A DNA stretch of 64,000 nt from contig NZ_JAYFUM010000009.1 in assembly GCF_034929435.1 (NCBI RefSeq), positions 62,001 through 126,000 on the forward strand. The letters run 5' to 3'. The notes beneath the pieces were generated by a model. The model was given only the letters and a program-made list of their open reading frames with translations. It ran no database searches and had not been told where the DNA came from. Positions 17,542 to 26,999 of this stretch are shown here, one piece after another. A program made the position numbers and the translations under genes. Each line of letters starts with the position of its first letter. Position 1 is the stretch's first letter. The DNA is from Arcicella rigui (GTDB lineage Bacteria; Bacteroidota; Bacteroidia; Cytophagales; Spirosomataceae).

Positions 17542-18335
17542 TTCAAATAAGCCTTCCCTCCTAACCTTCTCATTTGTTTCATAATAGCATTTGTTCTTTT
17601 CTGAACATATTTTGAAGGATTAGCAATTGAAAAACGGATTGGACTTGGTAATACCGCAGCAATTCTTGCAGCTTCGGCTCTATTGAGTAGTTTAGCACTG
17701 TGCCCGTAGTAGCGTAGTGATGCTGCCTCGACTCCAAAAGTCATTTTACCCATTTCTGCCACGTTTAAATACACTTCCAGAATTCTTTCTTTCCCCCAAA
17801 TTACTTCAATCAGAAAAGTAAAATATACTTCTAAAAACTTACGAACGTAACTTCTTCCCTGCCACAAAAATACGTTTTTGGCAACTTGTTGAGAGATTGT
17901 ACTTGCTCCTTTTATTTTCTTTCCCTTCAAATTATGCTTAAATGCACCCCACATTGCCGCAAAATCAAAACCAAAGTGTTGTGGAAAAAGCTGGTCTTCA
18001 GAAGCTACGACGGCTAAAGCTGCTTCTTTTGAAATATTCTCATAAGGTTCCCAGTCTGAATGAATTTCAGAGTCTCTTCCTTCGCTAATAGCTGTAATTT
18101 TTCTGTCTATCATGGTTGGAGTAAACCAAATAGGAAGAAATTTCAAGACAAATACCCAAACGATAGTAATTGAAAAGAAATACATGAAGAATTTGAGGAT
18201 GTACCTAACAATGATTTGTGATAAAGATTGATGCTCATCCGAGCTTCCAAAGTTTTTTAAACGACTTAAAAATGATTCGGCTTTAATTGTATTTTGTTCT
18301 TCTGGCGGAGAAGTTCTAAATGTATTTTTTGCCAT
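17535..18335 (-). CDS. mtgA: Monofunctional biosynthetic peptidoglycan transglycosylase
   Basis: 266 residues from the ATG at 18335; the longer frame would use a TTG. An N-terminal cytoplasmic arm leads to one membrane helix (about 50-70, FFMYFFSITIVWVFVLKF), then a GT51 domain. The catalytic motif EDQLFPQHFGFD and the second motif KGASTISQQVAKNVFLW are intact. There is no transpeptidase domain, which defines MtgA. It polymerises lipid II into glycan chains outside the inner membrane. A TAAATTTG -7-like element lies at 18399-18406 on this strand. Confidence 0.93.
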   Translation of the reverse strand: MAKNTFRTSPPEEQNTIKAESFLSRLKNFGSSDEHQSLSQIIVRYILKFFMYFFSITIVWVFVLKFLPIWFTPTMIDRKITAISEGRDSEIHSDWEPYENISKEAALAVVASEDQLFPQHFGFDFAAMWGAFKHNLKGKKIKGASTISQQVAKNVFLWQGRSYVRKFLEVYFTFLIEVIWGKERILEVYLNVAEMGKMTFGVEAASLRYYGHSAKLLNRAEAARIAAVLPSPIRFSIANPSKYVQKRTNAIMKQMRRLGGKAYLKF

Positions 18336-18451
18336 ATTGATTAAGTTTGTAAGGATAAGCAATCAAAAAATCCATGAGTCGGGGCATGGTTATAAAAACA
18401 AATTTACGACTGTTTAACGAATGAAGCTTGATTTGGTAAAAATATTCAGAT

Positions 18452-19582
18452 TTACTCTACAAAAATAAATAATTCTGAGGCGATATTATCCGCAAATAGC
18501 TTTCCTTTTTCAGTAATCAACAATACGCCTTGATGAAAATGTATCAAACCTTCTTGTAATTGTTTGGCTAAAATTGCTTGATTGACTTTCAAAAAATCTG
18601 CCTCAAGTACTTGGTTGAGCTTCTCTACTTCACAACCCCACTTCGTTCTAAGCCCAGTTAGCAAGTACTCATTTACTCGGTCTTCCTTTGATAAAATTTC
18701 GATTTCAGCAGGTAATTCTTTCTTTTTTAAAGCTTTTATATACAAAGCATTATTGGCAATATTATACTGTCGGCTAAAATAATTAAAGCTATGAGCAGAC
18801 GGACCAACGCCCAAATACTCTTCTTGCTTCCAATAACTTGTATTGTGTTGGGCGTACTGCTGGTTACGGGCAAAATTAGATATTTCGTACTGCTCAAAAC
18901 CTTCGTTTCCTAAATATGAGACCAACATTTCAAATTGCTGACTGGCGAATTCGTCGTTGATAGAAGGAATTTTTCCTTGCTTCACCCATTTTCCAAAAAC
19001 TGTTTGTGGCTCAATCGTCAAGCAATAGGCTGAAATATGTGATAAATTTAGCTGACTGGCTTTGAGTAAATCATGTTCAAAAATCTGATGATTTTCAGCT
19101 GGGATGGCATAAATTAAATCAATACTTAGGTTATGAATCCCTAAATCTTGTGAAAGTTTCACACAAGTTTCGGCTTCTTGTGCAGAATGAATTCTATTGA
19201 TTTTCTTTAAATGACCTTCATTAAAAGACTGAATACCAATACTTAGCCGATTGATTCCAAATTTTTTAAATAGATGTATTTTATCTTTCGTCAAATCGTC
19301 AGGATTGGCTTCAAGTGTTACTTCTGCGTCTGTTTTTAGCGTAAAATTTTGAAAAATTGTTTCAAAAATGCTGTTAAAATCTTGCTCTTCAAGCAAAGAA
19401 GGCGTACCTCCTCCAAAATAAATACTTTCTAAATGTGTTTTTTGAAGATAGTTTTTTTGAAGTACTATTTCTTGACAAATCGCTTGTACCATTTCATCTT
19501 TTGTCTTCAATGAAGTACTAAAATGAAAGTCGCAATAATGACAAGCCTGACGGCAGAAAGGGATGTGAATGTATAAATGCAA
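18452..19582 (-). CDS. hemW: Radical SAM heme chaperone HemW
   Basis: 376 residues. The radical SAM signature is at the very N-terminus: IHIPFCRQACHYCDFHF with Cys10, Cys14 and Cys17, in the form diagnostic of HemW/HemN relatives (CxxxCxxC followed by DFH). A GGGTPSL motif follows near residue 60 and the HemW C-terminal domain is present. HemW lacks coproporphyrinogen oxidase activity in studied species and binds heme for insertion into respiratory enzymes. The start must be TTG: an in-frame TAA lies 6 bp upstream and the next methionine is past the cluster motif. Confidence 0.94.
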   Translation of the reverse strand: MHLYIHIPFCRQACHYCDFHFSTSLKTKDEMVQAICQEIVLQKNYLQKTHLESIYFGGGTPSLLEEQDFNSIFETIFQNFTLKTDAEVTLEANPDDLTKDKIHLFKKFGINRLSIGIQSFNEGHLKKINRIHSAQEAETCVKLSQDLGIHNLSIDLIYAIPAENHQIFEHDLLKASQLNLSHISAYCLTIEPQTVFGKWVKQGKIPSINDEFASQQFEMLVSYLGNEGFEQYEISNFARNQQYAQHNTSYWKQEEYLGVGPSAHSFNYFSRQYNIANNALYIKALKKKELPAEIEILSKEDRVNEYLLTGLRTKWGCEVEKLNQVLEADFLKVNQAILAKQLQEGLIHFHQGVLLITEKGKLFADNIASELFIFVE

Positions 19583-19588
19583 GGGAAA

Positions 19589-19687
19589 TTAATTTGAAAA
19601 TTTGGCAATAAGTAAATTTGAAAATTTTATTCCTTCTTTTCAATTACCTATTTTCAAATTTTCAAATTCGTTTTAAATTTTCAAATT
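19589..19687. repeat. Low-complexity inverted repeat between M16 peptidase and hemW
   Basis: Two copies of AATTTGAAAATTT are followed by several reverse-complement copies (AAATTTTCAAATT), filling nearly the whole spacer. The arms could form a long A/T hairpin in RNA. This is one of several word-repeat spacers in the window. Confidence 0.6.
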
Positions 19688-19690
19688 AAA

Positions 19691-20923
19691 TTATTCTGGT
19701 AAAAATGTCAGTGAACTTAAATCTTGTTCTTGAAACATTTCATTGGCTAAATCTTGTAATTGAATAGCCGTTACGCCCTGAATTTGCTGAAATAAGTACT
19801 CTAAGCTATCAATGCGATTGATGTCGAGTAAACTTTTTGCCATCATCAACATAAAACTCATATTACCTTCTTCCGACATTGCCATTTGCCCCATCAATTG
19901 CTCTTTGGTGTTTACCAACTGAGTTTTGGTAAGGGTTACTTCTCGTAATTTCTTCAATTCTTTCAAAATCAAAGCATTTACTTTCCCAAGCCTTTTCACT
20001 TCGGTAGCAAAATATATGCCCCAATAGCCAGTGTCAATAAATGGCGTGTAACCGGCATCAATTGTGTAAACTAAACCATTTCGTTCACGCACTGCTAAAT
20101 TTAAACGAGAATTCATTCCAAAACCACCGAGTAAATTTACCAACATAAAGAATGGTAAACGTTTGTCGTCAGCCAAAGGATATGAAGTTCGCCCAATCGC
20201 CACGTGTGCCTGCGTAATACTTCTGGTAACACTGAGATTCTGAGGCGTATAATTTATCGGTGGAGTTCTGATTAAATTAGAAGACTTTGCAGGAATATCC
20301 TTCAAGAATTTCTCAACCAATTGAATGACTTTTTTGAAAGGTAAATTTCCGATGGATGAAAAAATTACTCTTTCAGTATCCAGATTTTCGTTAATAAAAT
20401 CTAATAAATCTTGTCTTTTAAAATTAGAAACACTCTCCTGATTCCCTAAAGTATTTTTTCCTAATTGATGATGTGCAAAAACAATATCATCAAAATCGTC
20501 TTGAATAGCATCTTCTGGCGAATCGTAATACATCGCCATTTCTTCTAAAATAACACCTCTTTCTCGCTCTACTTGTTTGTCTGGGAAATTAGAATTGAAA
20601 GTAATATCAGCCAACAGTTCCAAAGCACGCTCGTAATGGGGCGTAAGTACGGAGGCATGAAAACAGATTTTTTCTTTGGTTGTATAAGCATTGAGTTCGC
20701 CACCAACAATCTCTAAACGATTGATAATCTGTAATGAAGTACGTTTTTTTGTACCTTTAAAAGCCATGTGTTCCCAAAAATGGGCAAGTCCTTGCTGATG
20801 TGGCTTTTCATCACGGCTACCCATATCCAGCATGATTCCGATATGCGAAATTGCCGTATGCGTAACTTGTCGGTGTACGACCCTAATACCATTTGAAAGT
20901 GTATATTCTTGTATTTCTTGCAT
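19691..20923 (-). CDS. M16 family zinc metallopeptidase (pitrilysin/processing-peptidase type)
   Basis: 410 residues, normal for a single M16 unit of two homologous halves. The inverted zinc motif HFWEH is at 48-52 and the third ligand region RERGVILEEM is near residue 120, so the enzyme should be active. There is no signal peptide, pointing to a cytoplasmic location, unlike the exported paralogs common in this phylum. It lies 108 bp upstream of hemW on the same strand. A TAACTTTG -7-like promoter element is 63 bp before the start. Confidence 0.92.
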   Translation of the reverse strand: MQEIQEYTLSNGIRVVHRQVTHTAISHIGIMLDMGSRDEKPHQQGLAHFWEHMAFKGTKKRTSLQIINRLEIVGGELNAYTTKEKICFHASVLTPHYERALELLADITFNSNFPDKQVERERGVILEEMAMYYDSPEDAIQDDFDDIVFAHHQLGKNTLGNQESVSNFKRQDLLDFINENLDTERVIFSSIGNLPFKKVIQLVEKFLKDIPAKSSNLIRTPPINYTPQNLSVTRSITQAHVAIGRTSYPLADDKRLPFFMLVNLLGGFGMNSRLNLAVRERNGLVYTIDAGYTPFIDTGYWGIYFATEVKRLGKVNALILKELKKLREVTLTKTQLVNTKEQLMGQMAMSEEGNMSFMLMMAKSLLDINRIDSLEYLFQQIQGVTAIQLQDLANEMFQEQDLSSLTFLPE

Positions 20924-20985
20924 TCTTTATTAATTGAAACCTATTTTTCCATGAGGCTCTATGAAATCTAAAAACTAATAGCCTG

Positions 20986-20993
20986 CAAAGTTA
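20986..20993 (-). promoter_or_regulatory. -7-like element upstream of M16 peptidase
   Basis: TAACTTTG on the minus strand matches the Bacteroidota TAnnTTTG consensus, 63 bp upstream of the start. No clear TTG box is seen at the expected distance. Confidence 0.4.
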
Positions 20994-21479
20994 TTAATTT
21001 TAACGCTTAAACTCTATAACCATAAAATGAGTAAAAGTATTCCTTTAATAAGAATTTTTCTAAATAATTGGATTTGGAGACGCTCTTGGGTGATATATAT
21101 CATTCTGAAATAGATGAAACTAATTTTTATTTAACTGGAATCGGAGTAATTTTGTTAGGATTTTGAGACTTTAGGACTTTAGGACGAAAGATGCAAGACA
21201 AAAGAAACAAGATTTTTTGATTTTGAGACTTGAGAACTAATAAATTGAACTGACTATTAGACAATCATATAAAAGACACGGAGAAAAACAGAGAATACAC
21301 AGAGTTTCACCGAGAAATATTGCAAAAAATCCTCTGTGAAACTCACTGAAAGCTCTGCTAAACTCTGTGTATAAAATTGTCAGTAATCAGTATCCGTAAA
21401 ATGAATAAAAAAATCGCTAATTCACTAACTCGCAATTCACTAATTCAAAACTTACAATTCACTCATTCACAACACACCC
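20994..21479. other. Intergenic region with degenerate simple repeats
   Basis: No gene seen. It contains words such as GACTTTAGGACTTTAGGAC near 21170, a CACAGAG-type imperfect inverted repeat at 21274-21370, and runs of AATTCACTAA words at 21411-21477 directly before the glycosyltransferase. Confidence 0.55.
21274..21370. repeat. CACAGAG-type imperfect inverted repeat
   Basis: The left arm, about 21274-21319, contains ACACGGAG, ACAGAG and ACACAGAGTTTCAC. The right arm, about 21329-21370, contains CTCTGTGAAACTCAC and AAACTCTGTGT, the reverse complement type of the same words. The arms are about 42 nt with a short A-rich loop. Similar ACAGAG-rich intergenic sequences are known from unrelated bacteria. 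Confidence 0.6.
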
Positions 21480-22622
21480 ATGAAAATCGGTTTTGATGCC
21501 AAGAGGGCTTTTAATAATTATACAGGCTTAGGAAATTATAGTCGATTCATCATTGATGCCTTATTGAAATTTGCACCCGAAAACGAATATTTTGCTTTTA
21601 CTCCTCAGAATAAAAGTAGTCAACAAGGAAATACTTGGGCTGAAAAACATCAAAACCTCAGAATTTGCTTGCCAAGTATCAAAAAATTCAAAGCTCTTTG
21701 GCGAAGTTATCTTATCAAAAATGATTTTAAAAAGTATGGCATTCAAGTTTTTCATGGTTTGAGTAACGAAATTCCTTTCGGTCTCAAAAACAAAAAAGTA
21801 AAAACCGTTGTCACGATCCACGACTTAATTTTTGAACGTTATCCAAAATTATACCCACCATTTGATAGGCTGATTTATCAAATTAAATTCAGAAAAGCCT
21901 GCAAACAAGCCGATAAAGTAATTGCCATCAGCGAACAAACCAAACGTGATATTATTGACTATTATAAAATTGATGCCGATAAAATCGCTGTGGTGTATCA
22001 AGATTGTGATGAATCTTTTCATCATCTACTCGAAAGCGACAGTATTTCAGCAGTGTTGAAAAAATATGAAATTCAGAAAAAATACATTCTTTGTATTGCC
22101 ACTTTTACTGAGCGAAAAAATCAGTTATTACTTTTAAAGGCTTTCCATAAACTGCATCTTAGCGACTACGAATTGGTACTGGTTGGTGGAAAAAGTGCCT
22201 ATCAAACTCGCCTCGAAGATTACATTCAGGAGCATAAACTATCTAATGTAAAAATCTTCAACAAAGTACCTTTTTCAGATTTACCTGCTCTTTATCAGGG
22301 AGCAAATTTGTTTGTTTATCCATCATTTTTTGAGGGTTTCGGCATTCCGATTGTTGAAGCACTTCATTCGGGAGTGCCTGTAATAGCGGCAACAGGTTCT
22401 TGTTTAGAAGAAGCTGGCGGTAACGGAGCTTTGTACGCCAATCCAGAAGATGTAAATGATTTATCCAGTAAAATATTACAAGTACTTTCCAATAAAAACT
22501 TACAAAAGCGAATGGTTATTGAAGGACAAAAACATATTGAACAGTTTTCGTCTAAAAATATTGCTCAACAGCTACAAGCTATTTACAAAGAGCTTGCACA
22601 AGTAGTAATTAGTGAAAAGTAA
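21480..22622 (+). CDS. Family 4 (GT-B) glycosyltransferase
   Basis: 380 residues with two Rossmann-like halves. The N-terminal half has the glycine-rich FDAKRAFNNYTGLGNYSR start seen in mannosyltransferase-like GT4 enzymes and a TIHDLIFERYP segment near residue 120. The C-terminal half carries FFEGFGIPIVEALHSGVPV, with the E-x7-E motif that contacts the nucleotide sugar. It should act at the inner membrane in making an envelope glycan. It is isolated from the polysaccharide operon, so its product may be a different glycan. Confidence 0.9.
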   Translation: MKIGFDAKRAFNNYTGLGNYSRFIIDALLKFAPENEYFAFTPQNKSSQQGNTWAEKHQNLRICLPSIKKFKALWRSYLIKNDFKKYGIQVFHGLSNEIPFGLKNKKVKTVVTIHDLIFERYPKLYPPFDRLIYQIKFRKACKQADKVIAISEQTKRDIIDYYKIDADKIAVVYQDCDESFHHLLESDSISAVLKKYEIQKKYILCIATFTERKNQLLLLKAFHKLHLSDYELVLVGGKSAYQTRLEDYIQEHKLSNVKIFNKVPFSDLPALYQGANLFVYPSFFEGFGIPIVEALHSGVPVIAATGSCLEEAGGNGALYANPEDVNDLSSKILQVLSNKNLQKRMVIEGQKHIEQFSSKNIAQQLQAIYKELAQVVISEK

Positions 22623-22750
22623 TCGGCGATTAGCAGTTCATGTATATAATAATCAAACATTTACATCACATACAATATTACTCAAATTGTGTTCATCGCT
22701 TAGATTTATGACTTTCATTTTCAAGTAAAATTTATCAAAATTGAATCAGA

Positions 22751-23398
22751 ATGGATTTTTTACCACAAAATATTAACGATTATTCCGAACAACATACTTC
22801 ACCTGAAAGTGCTGTTTTGGCACGCCTCAACAGAGAAACCCATGCCAAAATACTTCAATCAAGAATGCTTTCTGGACATTTGCAAGGACGAGTATTAGCA
22901 ATGTTTTCACAGATGATGCGTCCTACAAATATCTTGGAAATTGGTACTTATACGGGCTACTCAGCCTTGTGTTTGGCAGAAGGTTTAGCTGAAAATGGAA
23001 AAATTATCACGATTGATATTAACGAAGAATTGGAAGGTTTTACCAGACAATTCTTCAACGAATCGGAATTTGCGAGCAAAATTGACTACCGAATTGGCGA
23101 TGCGGCATTGATTATTCCAAATTTGGAAGAAGTATTCGACCTTGTTTTTATTGATGCTGATAAAATGAATTATCAAAAATACTATGATTTAGTATTTGAT
23201 AAAGTACGAAAAGGCGGTTATATTATTTCTGACAATGTACTTTGGAGTGGAAAAGTAGCCAATATTGAAGTTGGAAAGAAAATAGATAAAGACACTCAAA
23301 ATCTTTTGAATTTCAACAAAATGTGCCACGACGACCCAAGAACCGAAAATATTTTAATGCCTCTAAGAGATGGTTTGATGATTAGTAGGAAGATTTAG
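22751..23398 (+). CDS. SAM-dependent O-methyltransferase (catechol/caffeoyl-CoA type)
   Basis: 215 residues, matching the small cation-dependent O-methyltransferases. Motif I is LEIGTYTGYSALCLAEGL, the acidic second strand is TIDINEE, VFIDADKMNYQKYYD gives metal-binding Asp residues, and ISDNVLWSGKV follows. Members methylate hydroxyl groups of small aromatics in many bacteria, but the bacterial substrates are mostly unknown. It follows the GT4 gene by 128 bp on the same strand and is convergent with the LysM gene. Confidence 0.9.
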   Translation: MDFLPQNINDYSEQHTSPESAVLARLNRETHAKILQSRMLSGHLQGRVLAMFSQMMRPTNILEIGTYTGYSALCLAEGLAENGKIITIDINEELEGFTRQFFNESEFASKIDYRIGDAALIIPNLEEVFDLVFIDADKMNYQKYYDLVFDKVRKGGYIISDNVLWSGKVANIEVGKKIDKDTQNLLNFNKMCHDDPRTENILMPLRDGLMISRKI

Positions 23399-23408
23399 GG
23401 TAGATATG

Positions 23409-23523
23409 AGTTATGATGTATGAATTATGAAATTTTAAATAGCATGTACCACTGCCTAAAATAATAGGATAACTGACGTATTTATAATCATTATTAATAT
23501 CTCATAATTCATACATCATAACT
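23409..23523. repeat. 22-bp perfect inverted repeat of TCATAATTCAT type
   Basis: The arms at 23409-23430 and 23502-23523 are perfect reverse complements, separated by about 71 bp. The element lies between two convergent genes and ends 7 bp before the LysM gene stop, so it may end transcripts or protect their 3' ends. Confidence 0.75.
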
Positions 23524-23529
23524 ATTTCA

Positions 23530-26058
23530 CTATTTTTTCACAATCAATTTCTGCCCGACACTTACTGAAAAATTTTTCAGGTTATTCCATTTTGCAAGCT
23601 GCTCGACACTCACGCCATATTTTTGCGAAACTCTAAAAACAGTCTCTCCTACTTTCATCGTGTGATATACATATTTTGGCGTTTCAATTTTTACAGAATC
23701 ATTTTGCTTTACAGAAACATTTTGTTTTGTAGCCTCATTTTGTTTTACAGCAGGTGTATCATTTGCTGTAATGGGAGTCGTACTGTTAGTCGTTGGATTT
23801 TCTACAATGGTTAAAGCTCTTTGAAGATTCAACACTTGACCAATTTCTACTCTATTGTTTTTGATATTGTTCAAACTAATCAATAAAGCCACAGATACTC
23901 CTCTTTTTCTGGCAATGCTATAAAGTGTTTCGCCTGCTTTTACGGTATGTGTTGCAGGTGAATTATTGTTTTTAACAGAACTTTCAATCTTTGTAGTTTC
24001 AGTTTCTTCTTTGGTAACAACTTTGAATCTATCGGTATTATCCGACTCTTGCTTCTGCTCTCCCGAAATCGAAGTATTTGCTTTATTCTTGGCCGTTTCA
24101 GTAGCAACTTTAGTGGTTACTTTTGCTTTGTCCTCATTTTCATCAACTGTTTTTTCAGCCCCAGCCATCTTCGTAGTGGTTTCTACTTTAGCTTGTTCAG
24201 GCATTTTCTCTGGAACTCTTCCTTTTGTTTTGTTACTATTTTTAGGTTCGCTCGCAATGGTAACTAATTTATACACCTGCAATACTTGACCAGGTTTTAG
24301 TTTGTTGCCGGGTTTAATTCCGTTTAAACTAAATAACTCAGCTACTTTCATATTATACTTTTGCGAAATGCCAAAGTAGGTTTCTCGCTCGCCCACTGTG
24401 TGAGTTCTTAATTCTTTGGTAGAAACTGTTGGCACAGGAGGCTCTTCATTGTTTGATGGAGTATTCTCAATTTGTTCAGCCTGCGTAACTTTTACTTTAT
24501 CATTGCTTGCAACGGCTGGTGGTGGCGTTTCTTTAGTAGGTTCTTTGGTAGTTATTTCTACTCTTGAGCTTACATTGCTATTGGTTTGTACTTCTTTCTC
24601 TTTTTCCTTCTCTTTGTCCAGAATCGTTACTTCTGGTCTTTGTTCTGGTTGTCTTCTTGTTGAAACAGGTTCAACAGGCTTTCTTGTAGGAGCGTCAATA
24701 ATTACATTTTTAGCTGTTTCTCTTTTTGCTTGTTCTATTTTGGCTACTTCGGCTGGCGACTGAACTACTTCAACTGGAGTATCAGGACGTACTTCCATCA
24801 ACCAAAGTAATCTTCCTTTTTGCAAACGTTGAATTTGTGAAATTCTGTTTTTGTATAAAAGTGCCTCTAATTGAATACCATACATCTGCGAAATCTCCCA
24901 AAGTGTTTCATTTCCCTGAACTGTATGGAAAGCCACCATTCCTTTATTTTCTTTCTTTTTCAGATAATATACTTCGTTTGGAATGATACGGCTATTAGGG
25001 TCTAAATCATTAAACCTTAAAAATTTTGATACAGAAATATCTCCACGACGGGAAATACTTTCGGGGGTATCTCCTTCAACGGCTAAAATTCCATTCTTGC
25101 CATTGATTTCGTAAAAAATGGGGTCTGATTTTGATGATACTTTTTTTGTAGTTCGAACAAGTATTGGAAAGCCTAAATCTTGTGTTTGAATGCGACGGGT
25201 GTCTTCTACTTTAGGAACTAAAGCCTTAGATTTAACTTCACGAAACTGCTGTGGGTTCATGGGCATATACACCACATAATCTTTTTCTAAAGGAGCAGAA
25301 TTTGATTTTAACCAACGATTATTATATGAAATTTCAGCAGTTGATACGCCAATTTCACTGGCAATATCAAATAAACTTTTTCCTTTTGTTTTGTAATGTT
25401 CATACAGAATATCGTTGTAAGGATTCTGTTTTACTTTTTTATATTCAATATCCAATACAAAACGATAGGCCAAAAAACGTAATAAATACCAATCGGTATC
25501 ACTGGTTACGGTAATTTCTTTTTTATTTTTCCATTCTAAGACGGGATGACTTTTAGCACCGACAACCCCTAAACGATAAGAAAGTAAAGTACTCATCCAG
25601 TTTTTTAATGACTGATTACTTTTATTCAAATAACTGGCGGCAGCTCTTGTTGAAGCAGCGAGATGTTTACGTTCGTCGATTGTGCCATCTACTCGCAGAC
25701 CAACTTCTTTGGCGGTTTTTGCTTTGAATTGCCAAAAACCCACTGCTCCCGAAGTTGAAAGAGCATCAGGGTCGAAAGCACTTTCTTGGGCACATAAGTA
25801 CTTGATTTCATCAGGAATACCTGCATCTGCCAAAATTCTTTCAATAGCAGGGAAGTGTAAAACCATTTTTCCAACAAGTGCATCTAAATATTTGCGGTTG
25901 TTGTTTAAACTCTGAATCTCTTTTTCTATCACCGCTCTGGCACTGGCATCATACTTAACATTTACTGAACCCACTCTCAGACTCGCAGGTAACTCCTGAG
26001 CCTTGAGCGAGGTAAAATAAAATGCAAATAATACGAGTACAAAAAAGCGTTTATACAT
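23530..26058 (-). CDS. LysM-repeat lytic transglycosylase
   Basis: 842 residues from the ATG at 26058, which starts a clean signal peptide (MYKRFFVLVLFAFYFTSLKAQ); the longer frame uses a TTG. An SLT-type transglycosylase domain follows (about 50-200): CAQESAFDP holds the catalytic Glu, followed by SGAVGFWQFKAKTA. The rest holds about six LysM or LysM-like units, the last three clearest (VGERETYFGISQKY, VKAGETLYSIARKR, MKVGETVFRVSQKY), separated by long Pro/Thr/Glu/Lys-rich linkers. It resembles MltD-type enzymes with extra LysM repeats and should cut peptidoglycan in the periplasm. Confidence 0.92.
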   Translation of the reverse strand: MYKRFFVLVLFAFYFTSLKAQELPASLRVGSVNVKYDASARAVIEKEIQSLNNNRKYLDALVGKMVLHFPAIERILADAGIPDEIKYLCAQESAFDPDALSTSGAVGFWQFKAKTAKEVGLRVDGTIDERKHLAASTRAAASYLNKSNQSLKNWMSTLLSYRLGVVGAKSHPVLEWKNKKEITVTSDTDWYLLRFLAYRFVLDIEYKKVKQNPYNDILYEHYKTKGKSLFDIASEIGVSTAEISYNNRWLKSNSAPLEKDYVVYMPMNPQQFREVKSKALVPKVEDTRRIQTQDLGFPILVRTTKKVSSKSDPIFYEINGKNGILAVEGDTPESISRRGDISVSKFLRFNDLDPNSRIIPNEVYYLKKKENKGMVAFHTVQGNETLWEISQMYGIQLEALLYKNRISQIQRLQKGRLLWLMEVRPDTPVEVVQSPAEVAKIEQAKRETAKNVIIDAPTRKPVEPVSTRRQPEQRPEVTILDKEKEKEKEVQTNSNVSSRVEITTKEPTKETPPPAVASNDKVKVTQAEQIENTPSNNEEPPVPTVSTKELRTHTVGERETYFGISQKYNMKVAELFSLNGIKPGNKLKPGQVLQVYKLVTIASEPKNSNKTKGRVPEKMPEQAKVETTTKMAGAEKTVDENEDKAKVTTKVATETAKNKANTSISGEQKQESDNTDRFKVVTKEETETTKIESSVKNNNSPATHTVKAGETLYSIARKRGVSVALLISLNNIKNNRVEIGQVLNLQRALTIVENPTTNSTTPITANDTPAVKQNEATKQNVSVKQNDSVKIETPKYVYHTMKVGETVFRVSQKYGVSVEQLAKWNNLKNFSVSVGQKLIVKK

Positions 26059-26358
26059 AAATATTGTAATTCTTTGATTCAAGTCATTGAATCAATACTT
26101 TCAAAAATTTAATGGTTATTTGTTTTGGCTATCAAAGCGCTAAAATTGTGCTTAGTTTTGGTTCAATAGACGAATCCGCAATTTTCATGAAGAAAAAAAA
26201 GGACGATACTTTTGTGCAAAATAAGTGGTCAAATATGACGTATGAAATTAATTATTTGACAATTCAAGTTACAAGATTTTTTAAAAAAAACTTTGAAAAA
26301 GCCTAAAAAATATCAATTTATGGCAAAGTCTTTGCTTTAAGTATAAGTTTTAATATAT
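26059..26358. other. Intergenic spacer between divergent genes
   Basis: AT-rich DNA between the LysM gene and DUF3109. A 64-codon plus-strand frame at 26112-26306 has no recognisable features. I see nothing else apart from the promoter-like element at 26359-26385. Confidence 0.5.
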
Positions 26359-26385
26359 TTTGCTTCTAAAATTACATTAATTTTG
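26359..26385 (+). promoter_or_regulatory. Putative promoter of the DUF3109-ATL pair
   Basis: TTTG at 26359-26362 and TAATTTTG at 26378-26385 with a 15-nt spacer, 36 bp before the start codon. The -7 element fits TAnnTTTG; the spacer is shorter than the usual 17-23. Confidence 0.5.
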
Positions 26386-26420
26386 CAAAAGAAGTTAAAT
26401 CATAAAAAATCCATTGATAA

Positions 26421-26993
26421 ATGATATTGATAGAGGACACCGTCATTAGTGATGATATTATTGAAAAATTTTTTGTTTGCGACCTTATCAAGTGCAAGGG
26501 AGCTTGTTGTGTAGAAGGAGATTTAGGCGCACCGCTCAATGAGGACGAACTTCCGATTATGGAAGAAATCTATCAAGAAGTAAAACCTTATCTTTCAGAA
26601 ATTGGTATCAAAGCCATCGAAGAAGAAGGAAAATACGTAAAAGATTGGGAAGGTGACTACTCTACGCCTGTAATCAAAGGCAGAGAATGTGCTTATGCCA
26701 TTTATGATGAAAAAAACATTTTGAAATGTGGTATCGAACAAGCCTATTTTGATGGTAAAATTTCATGGCGTAAACCTATTTCATGTCATCTTTATCCCAT
26801 CAGAATTACCAAGTACGAACATTACGAAGCCCTCAACTACGACCGTTGGCATATTTGTTCAGATGCTTGTTCACATGGCGAACATTTGGGCGTTGAGCTT
26901 TATAAATTTTTGAAAGAGCCGTTGATTAGAAAATACGGTGAAGCTTGGTATCAAGAACTTTTAGATGAAGTTCGTGACAGAGGAAATCTTTAG
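26421..26993 (+). CDS. DUF3109 family cysteine-rich protein
   Basis: 190 residues. It has the N-terminal cysteine cluster CDLIKCKGACC (about 20-30) and further conserved cysteines in RECAYA, LKCGIEQ, CHLYPIR and ICSDAC, the layout of DUF3109, which is related to the YkgJ-type zinc- or iron-cluster family. Its function is not known. The cysteines probably bind a metal or Fe-S cluster in the cytoplasm, as no signal peptide is present. Only 6 bp separate it from the alkyltransferase-like gene, so they are probably co-transcribed from the TAATTTTG promoter just upstream. Confidence 0.92.
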   Translation: MILIEDTVISDDIIEKFFVCDLIKCKGACCVEGDLGAPLNEDELPIMEEIYQEVKPYLSEIGIKAIEEEGKYVKDWEGDYSTPVIKGRECAYAIYDEKNILKCGIEQAYFDGKISWRKPISCHLYPIRITKYEHYEALNYDRWHICSDACSHGEHLGVELYKFLKEPLIRKYGEAWYQELLDEVRDRGNL

Positions 26994-26999
26994 GCTAAC

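Noticed and set aside
24416..24763. A 115-codon plus-strand frame, with Ser- and Val-rich translation, inside the LysM gene.
   Set aside because: It is the antisense shadow of the Lys/Thr/Glu-rich linkers of the LysM protein, which leave the opposite strand open.
26112..26306. A 64-codon plus-strand frame in the spacer before DUF3109.
   Set aside because: It overlaps the spacer that separates divergent genes, has Lys/Phe-rich low-complexity translation and ends before the promoter-like element. No family is recognised.
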